Source of the DNA: Micromonospora andamanensis
GTDB taxonomy: Bacteria; Actinomycetota; Actinomycetes; Mycobacteriales; Micromonosporaceae
Direction: 5' to 3'
Assembly (NCBI RefSeq): GCF_016863495.1
Contig: NZ_BOOZ01000010.1
Location: 1-60,865, forward strand
Length of the DNA stretch: 60,865 nt
A program made the position numbers and the translations under genes. Shown here one piece after another: positions 1-7,892 of this stretch (position 1 is the first letter of the stretch; the number at the start of each line of letters is the position of its first letter). Below the pieces are notes generated by a model, which ran no database searches, had not been told where the DNA came from, and saw nothing but the letters and a program-made list of their open reading frames with translations.

Positions 1-25
1 CCTCGCCCACCCGACGTCGGGTGGG

Positions 26-919
26 TCAGGCGGTGTGGGAGCCAGGGCCGGTTTCGTAGGGGCGGCCGCGTAGGCCGCCGGTGCGGCGGTAGGAGACCGA
101 GCCGCCGTTGGCAGCCTGCGGCAGGTCGGCGGGGCGGTCCAGGCCCATCGCGCTGCGTCGGACGGACTCCCGCTGAGCCGCCAGGCGGCGCTGCGCCTCC
201 CGGCGGGCCGCCGCCCGGCGGGCCTGCTCCCGGCGTACCTCGGCCTGGCGGGCGGCCAGCCACGCGGCCTCCCGAGCCCGGGCCCGGCGCCGCCGGCGAT
301 CGGCCAACGCGCGGGCGCGCAGGTGTACGACGTACACGATCAGCAGGGTGGCGGTGACGCCGAAGCTGATCCAGAATCCGGGGCCCACGACCAGCACGCC
401 GATCAGCTCGACGGCGTTGAGCAGCACCAGCGCGGCGAGCACTCGACGGCGGCGGTAGATGGCGGGGGTGTGGTGGTGCCGCCGGTCGGGGCGGCGGCGG
501 GGTCGGCTCCCGCCCACCGGTACGGCGCGCAGCCGGCTCGGCCGTCCGGAGCGGCGCGCACCCGACGCGCGGGAGGAGTCCGAGCCCGGCTCACCTGGTA
601 ACGGTGCCCCGGCTGCGTCGGCTGCCCGGCGAGGCGCGGGCGGGACCGAGCGGCGCAGGGCGGGCGGGCCGGAGACCGGGGTGGCGAGTTCCCCCGAGTC
701 GCGGTCCTCGCTGAGGGTGATCACCAGGGCGCGGGAGGGGTTTACCGGTCGCCGCCCCGGGACAGTGCGACGGCGTCGACGGCGCTGGAGCACCCGCGCC
801 GTCGACTGCGCCCGCTCCGCCACCAGCCGCTCGGCGGCGTCGTACCGGCGAACCAGCGCCGGAGCGAGGGCGAGCAGCCCGGCGGCGGCGAGGACGGCGA
901 GGAGCACCGAGGTCGGCAC
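26..919 (-). CDS. glpR: GlpR-like membrane protein, receptor of gephyrin-like Glp
   Basis: Predicted 297-aa protein. An N-terminal hydrophobic helix (about residues 3-22) is followed by a long Arg/Pro-rich cytosolic segment, two adjacent hydrophobic helices (about residues 165-205), and a highly charged Arg/Ala-rich coiled-coil-like region ending in a low-complexity tail. This layout, and the position in one run with a MoeA/gephyrin-like gene, an acetyltransferase and galU, matches the actinobacterial GlpR family. In Corynebacterium, GlpR is the membrane partner of the FtsZ-binding protein Glp. I chose the GTG at 919 because a GGGAGGGG ribosome site lies just upstream; in-frame GTGs at 925 and 937 are alternatives. 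The divisome role is by family; only topology and context are seen. Confidence 0.75.
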   Translation of the reverse strand: MPTSVLLAVLAAAGLLALAPALVRRYDAAERLVAERAQSTARVLQRRRRRRTVPGRRPVNPSRALVITLSEDRDSGELATPVSGPPALRRSVPPAPRRAADAAGAPLPGEPGSDSSRASGARRSGRPSRLRAVPVGGSRPRRRPDRRHHHTPAIYRRRRVLAALVLLNAVELIGVLVVGPGFWISFGVTATLLIVYVVHLRARALADRRRRRARAREAAWLAARQAEVRREQARRAAARREAQRRLAAQRESVRRSAMGLDRPADLPQAANGGSVSYRRTGGLRGRPYETGPGSHTA

Positions 920-1061
920 CCTCACCCCTCCCGTCACCAGATTCGGTGCAAGCGCCGACCGGCCGCAGGATCTTCCACCGATCGGCGTCGGCGACGTGAA
1001 TCATGCGGGGCGGGCAGCGCCTGCCGCAGCTTGCAGTTACCTGAGGTTACGGGTCACCGTC

Positions 1062-1091
1062 GCGGGATCCGCCGCGCCGCGCCGATCCCGC
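1062..1091 (-). terminator. Hairpin between acetyltransferase and glpR
   Basis: 8-bp arms GCGGGATC (1062-1069) and GATCCCGC (1084-1091) enclose a 14-nt GC-rich loop just downstream of the acetyltransferase stop on the minus strand. There is no T-tract, so it may be a weak or partial terminator. The rest of the 920-1103 gap contains a GTTACC-TGA-GGTTAC near-dyad (1036-1050) that could belong to a glpR promoter. Confidence 0.35.
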
Positions 1092-1103
1092 ACGTGGGAC
1101 GGC

Positions 1104-1742
1104 TCACGGGGTACGGGCGCGCAGCCGGTGCCAACGAGCCAGCAGGCCACCCTCGGCGGCGATCTCCTCGCTGGTCATCGCGTACCCGATGTGGTCGCGC
1201 CAGGCACCGTCGATGTGCATGTAGCGCGCGTGGTACGCCTCCTCGCGGAAGCCCAGCTTCTCCACCACCCGGCGGGACGGCAGGTTCTCGGGGCGGATGT
1301 TGACCTCGATCCGGTGCAGACCGCCGGAGTTGAAGGCGTGGTCGACGGCCAGCGCCAGCGCGGTCGGGATGACACCCCGGCCGGCGACCCGCCGGTCCAC
1401 CCAGTAGCCGACGTACCCGGAGCAGAAGGCCCGGCGCACGATGTTGCCCACGTTGATGTGGCCGACGAGCCGCTCCGCACCGTTCTCGTGCAGGCAGACC
1501 GCGAACGGCATTCCCTCGCCGGTACGCGCCGAGCGCCGCTGGTCGCGGTAGACCCAGCGGAAGGTGGCTGGCGAGTTCAGCTCGTCCCAGTCACCCGGTA
1601 CGGACGACTCCCAGGGGGCCAGCCACTCCCGGTTGGCCCGGCGCACCTGCGACCAGGCCGCCGCGTCCGACCGCCGGTACGGCCGCAGCAGCACCGGGCC
1701 GTCGGAGAGCACCGCCGGCCAGCCAGGCGCCCGTCGGAACAC
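1104..1742 (-). CDS. RimJ/RimL-type GNAT N-acetyltransferase
   Basis: Predicted 212-aa GNAT acetyltransferase of the RimJ/RimL (ribosomal-protein alanine acetyltransferase) type, transferring acetyl from acetyl-CoA. The opening block (DGPVLLRPYRRSDA), the WxxxYRDQRRSA region, the acetyl-CoA loop around GYWVDRRVAGRGV and the closing NxxSRRVVEKLGF motif are all present. It lies 31 bp after glp on the same strand and is probably co-transcribed with it. The start at 1742 (GTG) is chosen because GGAGG precedes it; an upstream GTG at 1766 would add eight residues. The substrate is unknown; linkage to glp/glpR suggests, but does not show, a link to cell-division or envelope proteins. Confidence 0.85.
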   Translation of the reverse strand: MFRRAPGWPAVLSDGPVLLRPYRRSDAAAWSQVRRANREWLAPWESSVPGDWDELNSPATFRWVYRDQRRSARTGEGMPFAVCLHENGAERLVGHINVGNIVRRAFCSGYVGYWVDRRVAGRGVIPTALALAVDHAFNSGGLHRIEVNIRPENLPSRRVVEKLGFREEAYHARYMHIDGAWRDHIGYAMTSEEIAAEGGLLARWHRLRARTP

Positions 1743-1773
1743 CGAACCTCCACTCCCGCGCGTCACCGGTGGG

Positions 1774-3087
1774 TCACCGGCGGCGGTCCAGCAGCAACAC
1801 GTCGACGGTGGAGCCGGCGGCGGCGGCGGTCACCCGCTCGCCGAGAACGAGAAGTCCGTTCGCCTCCGCCAGACCGGAGAGCGTGAACGGGCCGCCGTTG
1901 AGCGGCTGAACAGTGTAACCCCCGCCACGCCGCTCGGCGACGTGTGCGGGCCGGAACTCACGCAGCCCGACAGGTGACGAGACGGTCTCCAGCAGGTGCG
2001 CCCGTACGCTGGGCCGGAACACCGGCTCCGCCCCGGCCAACAGGTTGATCGCCGGTCGAGCCAGCACCTCGAAGCCGATCATCGCGGCTCCCGGGTCGCC
2101 GGGCAGGCAGACCACCGGCACCTCCTCGGCGCCGACAGTGCCGAAACCGAGGGCGGTACCCGGATAGAGCGCCACATCGGTGAAGGTGACCGGACCGGCC
2201 CGGCTGCCCTCCCGGCGGGACAGGATCCGGCGGACCATGTCGCCCGGCCCGGTGCCGGTACCACCGGTCGTGATGATCAGGTCGGCGCGCAGGGTCTGGT
2301 CCTCCAGCAGCCCGCGCAGCCCTTCCGGGTCGTCGTCACAGATGCCCACCCGGTAGGCCAACGCCCCCGCTTCCGCCGCCGCGGCCGTCAGGGCGTGTGA
2401 GTTCGCGTCGACGACCTGGCCGGGCTGGCTGCCCCGGCCCACGTCGACGAGTTCGTCACCGGTGGCCACGATCACCACCCGGGGGCTCGGTCGCACCACC
2501 ACGTGGCCGATGCCGGTCGCGGCGAGCACCGCCACCAGCGCTGGCGAGACGTACGTGCCGGAGTGGGCGAGCAGTGCACCGGCGGTCACCTCCTCGCCCG
2601 TGCGACGGACGCCGTACCCCCGCTTCGGCACCCGGAAGATCTCCACCGCCGCCATGCCCTGGTCGGTCCACTCGACCGGAACGACCACGTCAGCGCCGAT
2701 CGGCAGGGGCGCGCCGGCCGCCACCGAGAAACACGAGCCCGGAGTGAGCCGGACCGGCCGCCAACTCGCCGCACCGAGATCACCTACGACGTTGAGCCGT
2801 ACCGTGCGACCGCCCGGCCGGCTGGACTGGACCGGGACGTACCCCACGCCCCGGCCTCCGCCCGAGATGTCCTCCCAGCGCGCGGCGTACCCGTCCACGG
2901 CCGCCTGGTCGAAGGCCGGGAACGAGTGCGGGGCGACGACGTCCTCGGCGAGGACGTTGCCGTACGCCTGGGTGAGGTCGAGGTCGAGCGGAGGCAGCGC
3001 GCGCAACCTGCGCAGCACGCTGCCCAGGTAGTCGGCGAGCGGCGTCAACCCGTTTTCGGCCGCCTCGGCGTCGGCCGTCGTGGTCAT
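1774..3087 (-). CDS. glp: Gephyrin-like molybdotransferase Glp (MoeA fold)
   Basis: Predicted 437-aa MoeA/gephyrin-like protein. Order: N-terminal MoeA domains I/II (PLADYLGSVL, AEDVVAPHSFPAFDQAAVDGYA), central MoCF-binding domain (ATGDELVDVG, TTGGTGTGPGDMVRRIL), then the PGDPGAAMIGFEVLARPAI segment and a C-terminal domain IV. MoeA enzymes insert molybdate into molybdopterin. The actinobacterial paralogue Glp instead joins the divisome by binding FtsZ and GlpR, and its gene sits with galU and glpR as here. The ATG at 3087 overlaps the galU stop in an ATGA, arguing for translational coupling. A genuine molybdenum-cofactor role cannot be excluded from sequence, since the catalytic-domain motifs look intact. 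Confidence 0.9.
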   Translation of the reverse strand: MTTTADAEAAENGLTPLADYLGSVLRRLRALPPLDLDLTQAYGNVLAEDVVAPHSFPAFDQAAVDGYAARWEDISGGGRGVGYVPVQSSRPGGRTVRLNVVGDLGAASWRPVRLTPGSCFSVAAGAPLPIGADVVVPVEWTDQGMAAVEIFRVPKRGYGVRRTGEEVTAGALLAHSGTYVSPALVAVLAATGIGHVVVRPSPRVVIVATGDELVDVGRGSQPGQVVDANSHALTAAAAEAGALAYRVGICDDDPEGLRGLLEDQTLRADLIITTGGTGTGPGDMVRRILSRREGSRAGPVTFTDVALYPGTALGFGTVGAEEVPVVCLPGDPGAAMIGFEVLARPAINLLAGAEPVFRPSVRAHLLETVSSPVGLREFRPAHVAERRGGGYTVQPLNGGPFTLSGLAEANGLLVLGERVTAAAAGSTVDVLLLDRRR

Positions 3088-4037
3088 GTATTCGGACCGC
3101 CCGACGCGTCGGAGTTGACGAACTCGGCGAGCCACTTGCGGAACTCGCCGCCCAGGTCCTCACGGTCGGCGGCGATCTGGACCACGGTCTGCAGGTAGCC
3201 CAGGGGCATTCCGGTGTCGTAGCGGATGCCGCGGTAGACGATCGCGTGCACAGGCGTGCCCTCGGTACGCAGGATCTCCATCGCGTCGGTCAGCTGGATC
3301 TCCCCGCCGCTGCCCGGCTTCGTCCGGCGGATGGCGTCGAAGATCTTGCCGGGCAGCACGTACCGGCCGAGCACGGCGAGGTTGCTCGGTGCCTCCTCCG
3401 GCTTCGGCTTCTCCACCATGCCTGTCACCTTCACGACCTCGCCGATGTCGGTCAGCTCGGATTCGGCCGGCTCGACGGAGGCGATCCCGTACCGCTTCGT
3501 CTCCGCCGGGTCGACCTCGAAGAAGGCGAGCACCACCCCACCCGTACGCGCCTGAAGCTCCAGCATGGCCGGTAGCAGCGGCTCGCTGAGGTTGACGAAC
3601 TCGTCGCCGAGCAGCACCGCGAAGGGCGCGTCGCCGACGTGGGACTCCGCGTACCCGACGGCGTGCCCGAGACCCAGTTGCTCCGGCTGGCGGCAGGTGT
3701 AGATGGACGCCAGTTCCTCGGTCCGCTTGACGGCGGCCAGCAGGTCCGGTTTCTCCGCGAGCCGTTCCTCCAGGTCGGGGCGACGGTCGAAGTGGTCCAC
3801 CATCGACGTCTTGCCCCGGCCGGTGATCAGCAGCACGTCGCCGATGCCGGCCTGGGCGGCTTCCTCGACGATGTACTGCAACACCGGCCGGTCGACGACC
3901 GGCAGCAGTTCCTTGGGCACTGCCTTGGTGGCCGGCAGGAACCGGGTGGCCAGTCCGGCGGCCGGGATGACGGCCTTGACGGCACGGGGACGGCCGGTGG
4001 CGGCGGCCGTTGAGGGGTGCGCTGAGTGCTCCGACAT
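3084..4037 (-). CDS. galU: UTP-glucose-1-phosphate uridylyltransferase
   Basis: Predicted 317-aa enzyme making UDP-glucose from UTP and glucose-1-phosphate, feeding cell-wall, capsule and trehalose synthesis. The nucleotidyltransferase signature AVIPAAGLATRFLPATKAVP is at residues 22-41, followed by KELLPVVDRP, the nucleotide-binding LLGDEFV and the EKPKPEEAPSN region. Length is normal for bacterial GalU. It starts only 9 bp after the stop of the upstream GGDEF gene, and its stop overlaps the glp start by 4 bp, so it is central to a minus-strand operon. Its N-terminal 20 residues (Ala/Thr/Pro-rich) are an extension before the core fold. Confidence 0.97.
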   Translation of the reverse strand: MSEHSAHPSTAAATGRPRAVKAVIPAAGLATRFLPATKAVPKELLPVVDRPVLQYIVEEAAQAGIGDVLLITGRGKTSMVDHFDRRPDLEERLAEKPDLLAAVKRTEELASIYTCRQPEQLGLGHAVGYAESHVGDAPFAVLLGDEFVNLSEPLLPAMLELQARTGGVVLAFFEVDPAETKRYGIASVEPAESELTDIGEVVKVTGMVEKPKPEEAPSNLAVLGRYVLPGKIFDAIRRTKPGSGGEIQLTDAMEILRTEGTPVHAIVYRGIRYDTGMPLGYLQTVVQIAADREDLGGEFRKWLAEFVNSDASGGPNT

Positions 4038-4046
4038 GTCGCGAGA

Positions 4047-6308
4047 CTATCGGCCATGGCCACGCCGCGGCGGGTGAGGACCAGAAGACGCGCCGCCCGC
4101 CGGACCGGTTCTGCCGGTGCCGACGGTGCCGGATCCAGCTGCCGCCTCACCTGTGGTCGGTACGCCTGGAGCGGCTTCCGGGCCAGCCGGTGGGACGCCG
4201 ACGGCCGGCCCGTCAGGTCCGGCCCGGGGCAGTCCGTCGGCGGGACTGCGGGCCGCCGGTGGCACCGGAACCTCACGGGTCGGCGAGGTTTCCCGGGGCG
4301 GGGCCAGTCGCCAGGTGTCCCGACTCGCCGTCTTCGCGGCGTAGAGCGCCTCGTCCGCCGCCGCCAACACCTGCGGCCCGGTGTCGGCGTGGTCCGGGAA
4401 GACGGCGATGCCGATGGACACGGTCACCGGGACCAGTTCCCGGACACCGGCGTGCCCCACCACCGTGACCGGGCTGTCGCGGACAGCCGCGCCGAGCCGC
4501 TCGGCGACGATCGTCGCGCCATGGGCGTCGGTCTCCGGCAGCAGCACCACGAACTCCTCACCGCCCCGGCGGAAGGCCAGGTCCACCTCCCGGATCTCGC
4601 CACGTACCCGCCGAGCGAACTCGGCGAGCACTGTGTCACCTGCCGCGTGCCCGTACGTGTCGTTGACTCTCTTGAAGCGGTCCAGGTCGAGGGCGAGAAC
4701 GCTCACCATCCGGCCGAACCGGCTGGCCCGCTCCACCTCGCGGCGCAGCGACTCGCGCAGGTACCGGTAGTTCCACAGCCCGGTCAGTGGGTCGGTGAGC
4801 GACAGCCGTTGCGCCTCCTCGTGCACCCGTACGTTGTCCACTGCCACCGCCGCGTGCCGGGCGAAGGTGCGCAGGGTGGCCAGGTCGTCGTCGTCGAACT
4901 CCTCCCCGCCGAGACGGTCGTAGAGGGCCAGGACGCCCAGCACCACCTCCGCCGGTCGGCCCGGAGCGACAGCCGCCGAGGCCACGCCCGGCGCGTCGCC
5001 GCCAGTCGCGTCGGGGGCCGCGAACGGCACCGCGATGTACGTGCGGCAGCGCGGCTCGTCCGAGGCGACGCCCGTCGGCTCCACCCGACCTCGGCGGGGC
5101 TGACCGGTCGCCGCGACCGCGCCGACCACCCCGCTGCCCAGTGGCACCCGCAGCGGCCCGGTGCCCACCCAGCGGTCGTCGAGCCCGACACTGCACCTGG
5201 CGACGAGCTGCTCACCCTGCTCGGTGAGGAGCACGGCCCCGGCCCGGGCCCCGGTCGCGGCGAGCGCGCTGTGCAGGATCACCCACAGGATCCGGGGCAG
5301 GTCGTGGGTGCTGGCCAGGGTGTCGCCGAGGACGGCGAGGTGCCCGCGAAGCTGATCACGGCTGCTGGCCAGCGCCGTCAGGTAGCCGCCCGTCTCGCGG
5401 GTCATCCGGTTGAAGGCGACGGCCAGCCGACCGATCTCGTCGTTGCTGCGTACCGGTACCCGAGTGGTGAGATCGCCGGTGGCGACCCGGTCCGCCGCAC
5501 CGGCCAGTTCCACAAGGGGCCGGGTGGTCACCCGGGCCAGCCGCCAGGCGACCGCCACGCCGAGCAGTGCGGCCAGCAGCACCACGGCGACCAGCACCGC
5601 GTGCAGACCGGGCGGCTGGTCACTGGGCACCGACAACACCAGGGGCAACGGCTGCCCGGCGGTCGGGCCGGCGCGACGCACGTACCGTCCGTCGGTCGTG
5701 CCGGTGACGCGTTCGCCCCGTAGGGAGGCGGCGGCGGCAAGCACCGCGTCACGGCCGTTGCCGGATTCGGTGGTGTGGGCCACCTGGACGGGCGCGGCCC
5801 CGTCGAGCAGGGTCACCGCGACCCCGGTCACCGCGGCCAACCGCCCGACGAAGGCGGGGTCGACCGGCTGGGCGGCGGCGACAGCACCCAGTGCCGAGCC
5901 GGCGGCGTCGCGTAGCTGCACCCGCACCACGAGGGCACTCACCGCTCCGCCGGGCGGCTCCGGCGCCGCGCAGTCCCGCCACGGTGCCGGGGGCGGGTCC
6001 GGGGTGGCGTAGCTGACCCGACCGGCCTCGTCGGTGACGAGCACGGCGCTGGCCAGACCCCGACTGACCACCTGCGCGGCGGTCCCGGCGTGGTCGGTGG
6101 TGACGGCTACCGCGTCGGCGGCGGCGCGCAGTTGCTGGCAGAGGGCGTCGACCGAGGTACGGACGGCGGTGGCGGCCACCGCCAGTCGCTCGGTGGCACG
6201 GCTGCGGTCGACCGCGGCCACCGTGGCGGCGACGAAGACGGCACCGAGCAGGACCGGGCCGAACGCCACCGCCAGGAAGGCTGCGGTCAACCGCCCGCGT
6301 AGCGTCAA
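4047..6308 (-). CDS. Membrane sensor diguanylate cyclase (HAMP-GAF-GGDEF)
   Basis: Predicted 753-aa sensor. Order: TM helix (about 8-32), an extracytoplasmic sensory region of about 200 residues, second TM (about 233-258), HAMP linker with TTRPLVELAGAADRVATGDL, a GAF-like domain (about 340-490) ending in FARHAAVAVDNVRVHEEA, and a GGDEF domain with an intact GGEEF active site near residues 581-585. The last 90 residues are Pro/Gly-rich and probably disordered. It should synthesise cyclic di-GMP in response to an external signal. The chosen start is TTG at 6308, directly after a GGGGAAGGGGAA purine stretch; the reading frame upstream of it is non-coding. Its stop is 9 bp from galU. Confidence 0.88.
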   Translation of the reverse strand: MTLRGRLTAAFLAVAFGPVLLGAVFVAATVAAVDRSRATERLAVAATAVRTSVDALCQQLRAAADAVAVTTDHAGTAAQVVSRGLASAVLVTDEAGRVSYATPDPPPAPWRDCAAPEPPGGAVSALVVRVQLRDAAGSALGAVAAAQPVDPAFVGRLAAVTGVAVTLLDGAAPVQVAHTTESGNGRDAVLAAAASLRGERVTGTTDGRYVRRAGPTAGQPLPLVLSVPSDQPPGLHAVLVAVVLLAALLGVAVAWRLARVTTRPLVELAGAADRVATGDLTTRVPVRSNDEIGRLAVAFNRMTRETGGYLTALASSRDQLRGHLAVLGDTLASTHDLPRILWVILHSALAATGARAGAVLLTEQGEQLVARCSVGLDDRWVGTGPLRVPLGSGVVGAVAATGQPRRGRVEPTGVASDEPRCRTYIAVPFAAPDATGGDAPGVASAAVAPGRPAEVVLGVLALYDRLGGEEFDDDDLATLRTFARHAAVAVDNVRVHEEAQRLSLTDPLTGLWNYRYLRESLRREVERASRFGRMVSVLALDLDRFKRVNDTYGHAAGDTVLAEFARRVRGEIREVDLAFRRGGEEFVVLLPETDAHGATIVAERLGAAVRDSPVTVVGHAGVRELVPVTVSIGIAVFPDHADTGPQVLAAADEALYAAKTASRDTWRLAPPRETSPTREVPVPPAARSPADGLPRAGPDGPAVGVPPAGPEAAPGVPTTGEAAAGSGTVGTGRTGPAGGASSGPHPPRRGHGR

Positions 6309-6399
6309 CGCTTCCCCTTCCCCCCGGAAGTTGCGCGACAGTTGCCTGCGATGCTGACACAGAGCGACGGCTTGACGAGCGTTGCGTGAGGAGTGTTGC

Positions 6400-7056
6400 G
6401 TGCCGGAATTTGCTGAAGGAGCGGAAGTGGCGCATGACGCGAAGCGCATCGCCCGGGTCGGGCTGCTCGCCCGCCGCCGCGCCCGCACCGAAGCTGAGCG
6501 CGCCGCCGCAGCGGCCCGCGTGCAGACCGAGCTGACCGCCCTGGTACGCCGGCTGCGGCCCGGCCGGGTGGCCGCGTACGCCCCGGTCGGTGGGGAACCG
6601 GGCGGCCCGGACCTGCCGGCGGTGCTCGCCGACGCGCTGCCCCCCGGCGCGGACCTGCTGCTGCCGGTGCTCCGCGACGACCTCGACCTGGACTGGGCGG
6701 CCTGGGACCGGTCGCAGGCGATGGTCGCCGCCGGACGGGGCATCCGCGAGCCGGCCGGGCCCCGGCTGGGGGTCACCGCGGTGGCCACCGCCGATCTGGT
6801 GGTGGTGCCGGCACTGGCGGTGGACAAGCGGGGCGTCCGTCTGGGTCGCGGCGGTGGATCGTACGATCGGGCCCTGGCCCGGGTGCCGGCGACCGTGCTC
6901 ACGGTGGTGCCGTTGCACGACGGCGAGCTGCTGGACGAGCTGCCCGGCGAACCGCACGACCAGCCGGTACGGGCGGTGGTGACCCCGACCCACGGCCTGG
7001 TGACCCTCCCAGGTGTCGTGCCCCACACTTCCGCTGGACGAACCGGGGGGCAATGA
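6400..7056 (+). CDS. 5-formyltetrahydrofolate cyclo-ligase
   Basis: Predicted 218-aa MTHFS (FAU1/YgfA family), which converts 5-formyl-THF to 5,10-methenyl-THF with ATP. Visible are the N-terminal basic helix RVGLLARRRART, the substrate block VPALAVDKRGVRLGRGGGSYDRAL (residues about 138-161, the family hallmark) and the closing PHDQPVRAVVTP-like segment. GTG at 6400 is preferred over the upstream TTG at 6382 because GAGGAG sits 6 nt before it. It diverges from the GGDEF gene, with the promoters of both within 6309-6399. Confidence 0.93.
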   Translation: MPEFAEGAEVAHDAKRIARVGLLARRRARTEAERAAAAARVQTELTALVRRLRPGRVAAYAPVGGEPGGPDLPAVLADALPPGADLLLPVLRDDLDLDWAAWDRSQAMVAAGRGIREPAGPRLGVTAVATADLVVVPALAVDKRGVRLGRGGGSYDRALARVPATVLTVVPLHDGELLDELPGEPHDQPVRAVVTPTHGLVTLPGVVPHTSAGRTGGQ

Positions 7057-7063
7057 CGCACCA

Positions 7064-7090
7064 TTGGCACTCGAATACGTCGAGTGCCAA
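7064..7090 (+). promoter_or_regulatory. CIRCE-like (HrcA) operator upstream of fmdB
   Basis: A perfect inverted repeat with the exact 9-9-9 geometry of CIRCE: TTGGCACTC (7064-7072), nine-base spacer GAATACGTC, GAGTGCCAA (7082-7090). The CIRCE consensus is TTAGCACTC-N9-GAGTGCTAA, and actinobacterial versions often carry TGGCACTC. It lies between the cyclo-ligase stop and the fmdB ribosome site, where a repressor would block fmdB. Symmetry is seen; HrcA binding is inference. Confidence 0.7.
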
Positions 7091-7117
7091 CCGGCCGTGC
7101 CAGATCCGGAGGAGAAC

Positions 7118-7501
7118 GTGCCCACGTACCAGTACGCCTGCACCGCGTGCGGTCACCAGCTCGAGGCGGTGCAGTCCTTCTCTGACGAGCCGCTGACCGA
7201 CTGCCCGGCGTGCGAGGGACGACTGCGGAAGCTGTTCAACTCGGTAGGCATCGTCTTCAAGGGCTCGGGCTTCTACCGCACCGACTCCCGCTCCTCCGGC
7301 TCGGACACCACGTCCAACGGGTCCAGCGGCAAGTCGGAGTCGTCATCCTCCAGCTCGACCGGCGCGAACTCCTCGTCGTCCGGTTCCTCATCGTCCGGCT
7401 CCGCCTCGTCCGGTTCCGCCTCGTCCGGCTCGGGCAACGGGTCTTCCGGAGGCTCCTCCGGCGGCGCGAGCAAGGCGGCGGCCTCGACCAGCCCCGCCTG
7501 A
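7118..7501 (+). CDS. FmdB-family zinc-ribbon protein with Ser-rich tail
   Basis: Predicted 127-aa protein. The N-terminal 55 residues form the FmdB zinc ribbon (YACTACGHQLEAVQSF, then DCPACEGRLRKLF), with two CxxC knuckles that should bind one zinc. The remaining 70 residues are almost only Ser, Gly, Ala, Thr and Asn, so probably disordered. FmdB was first named as a putative regulator of formamidase genes; the general function is unsettled. GTG at 7118 is preceded by GGAGGAGA. The CIRCE-like operator 28 bp upstream suggests heat-shock or proteostasis control. Confidence 0.88.
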   Translation: MPTYQYACTACGHQLEAVQSFSDEPLTDCPACEGRLRKLFNSVGIVFKGSGFYRTDSRSSGSDTTSNGSSGKSESSSSSSTGANSSSSGSSSSGSASSGSASSGSGNGSSGGSSGGASKAAASTSPA

Positions 7502-7551
7502 CCGACACCCGTACCGGAACTGTCCGGCCGGTCTCCCGGCAACACGGACGG

Positions 7552-7725
7552 TCAGCCCCAGTGCGGCGGGCGCTCGGCGAGCAACCAGTCGTCGTTGCCG
7601 CCGGCCCGCTCGCCCCACCCGTGGTCGGTGTCGTCGGCGGTCTGCTCCGGCAGCACCACGAAGTCGTCGGTCAACTCGACCGCGCGATCGTCATCGGCCC
7701 GGCCATCGGGTTCGCGAGTGCTCAC
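7552..7725 (-). CDS. Small conserved acidic protein, function unknown
   Basis: Predicted 57-aa acidic protein ending in the pattern PEQTADDTDHGWGE...WLLAERPPHW, which I recognise as a recurring small actinobacterial hypothetical; no function is known to me. The start is GTG at 7725, eight nucleotides after a TAGTCT hexamer on the minus strand (7734-7739), the arrangement expected for a leaderless transcript. It converges with fmdB, 50 bp apart. Trp/Pro at the C terminus suggests a short folded tail. Confidence 0.7.
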   Translation of the reverse strand: MSTREPDGRADDDRAVELTDDFVVLPEQTADDTDHGWGERAGGNDDWLLAERPPHWG

Positions 7726-7766
7726 GAGCGGCAAGACTAGCGCAGCCACGGCACTCAAGATCCTGG

Positions 7767-7824
7767 CAACTTCGGGGATAGTGCTGGGTCTCGTTCGCGC
7801 GAGGCAGCACTATCCCCGAAGTTG
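7767..7824. repeat. Long intergenic hairpin, 20-bp perfect arms
   Basis: Left arm CAACTTCGGGGATAGTGCTG (7767-7786) and its exact complement (7805-7824) flank an 18-nt loop that itself contains CTCG/CGAG pairing. It sits between two divergently transcribed genes, so it is not an obvious terminator. It shares the word GAAGTTGT with a second hairpin at 16525-16579, suggesting a family of REP-like palindromes. Confidence 0.75.
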
Positions 7825-7892
7825 TCCGGATCATGACCGGTCGGGCGCGGCCTGACGGTGCGGTGATGGGGTGATTGGTAGCGTCGGACGGC

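Noticed and set aside
459..1886. A 475-aa + strand protein over the glpR/GNAT region
   Set aside because: It is a mirror of two minus-strand genes, full of Arg and Pro, with no recognisable domain.
6309..7070. A 1007-residue protein extending the GGDEF sensor upstream
   Set aside because: The extra 250 codons lie antisense to the cyclo-ligase gene, have no hydrophobic or domain character, and a TTG with a ribosome-like site stands at 6308.
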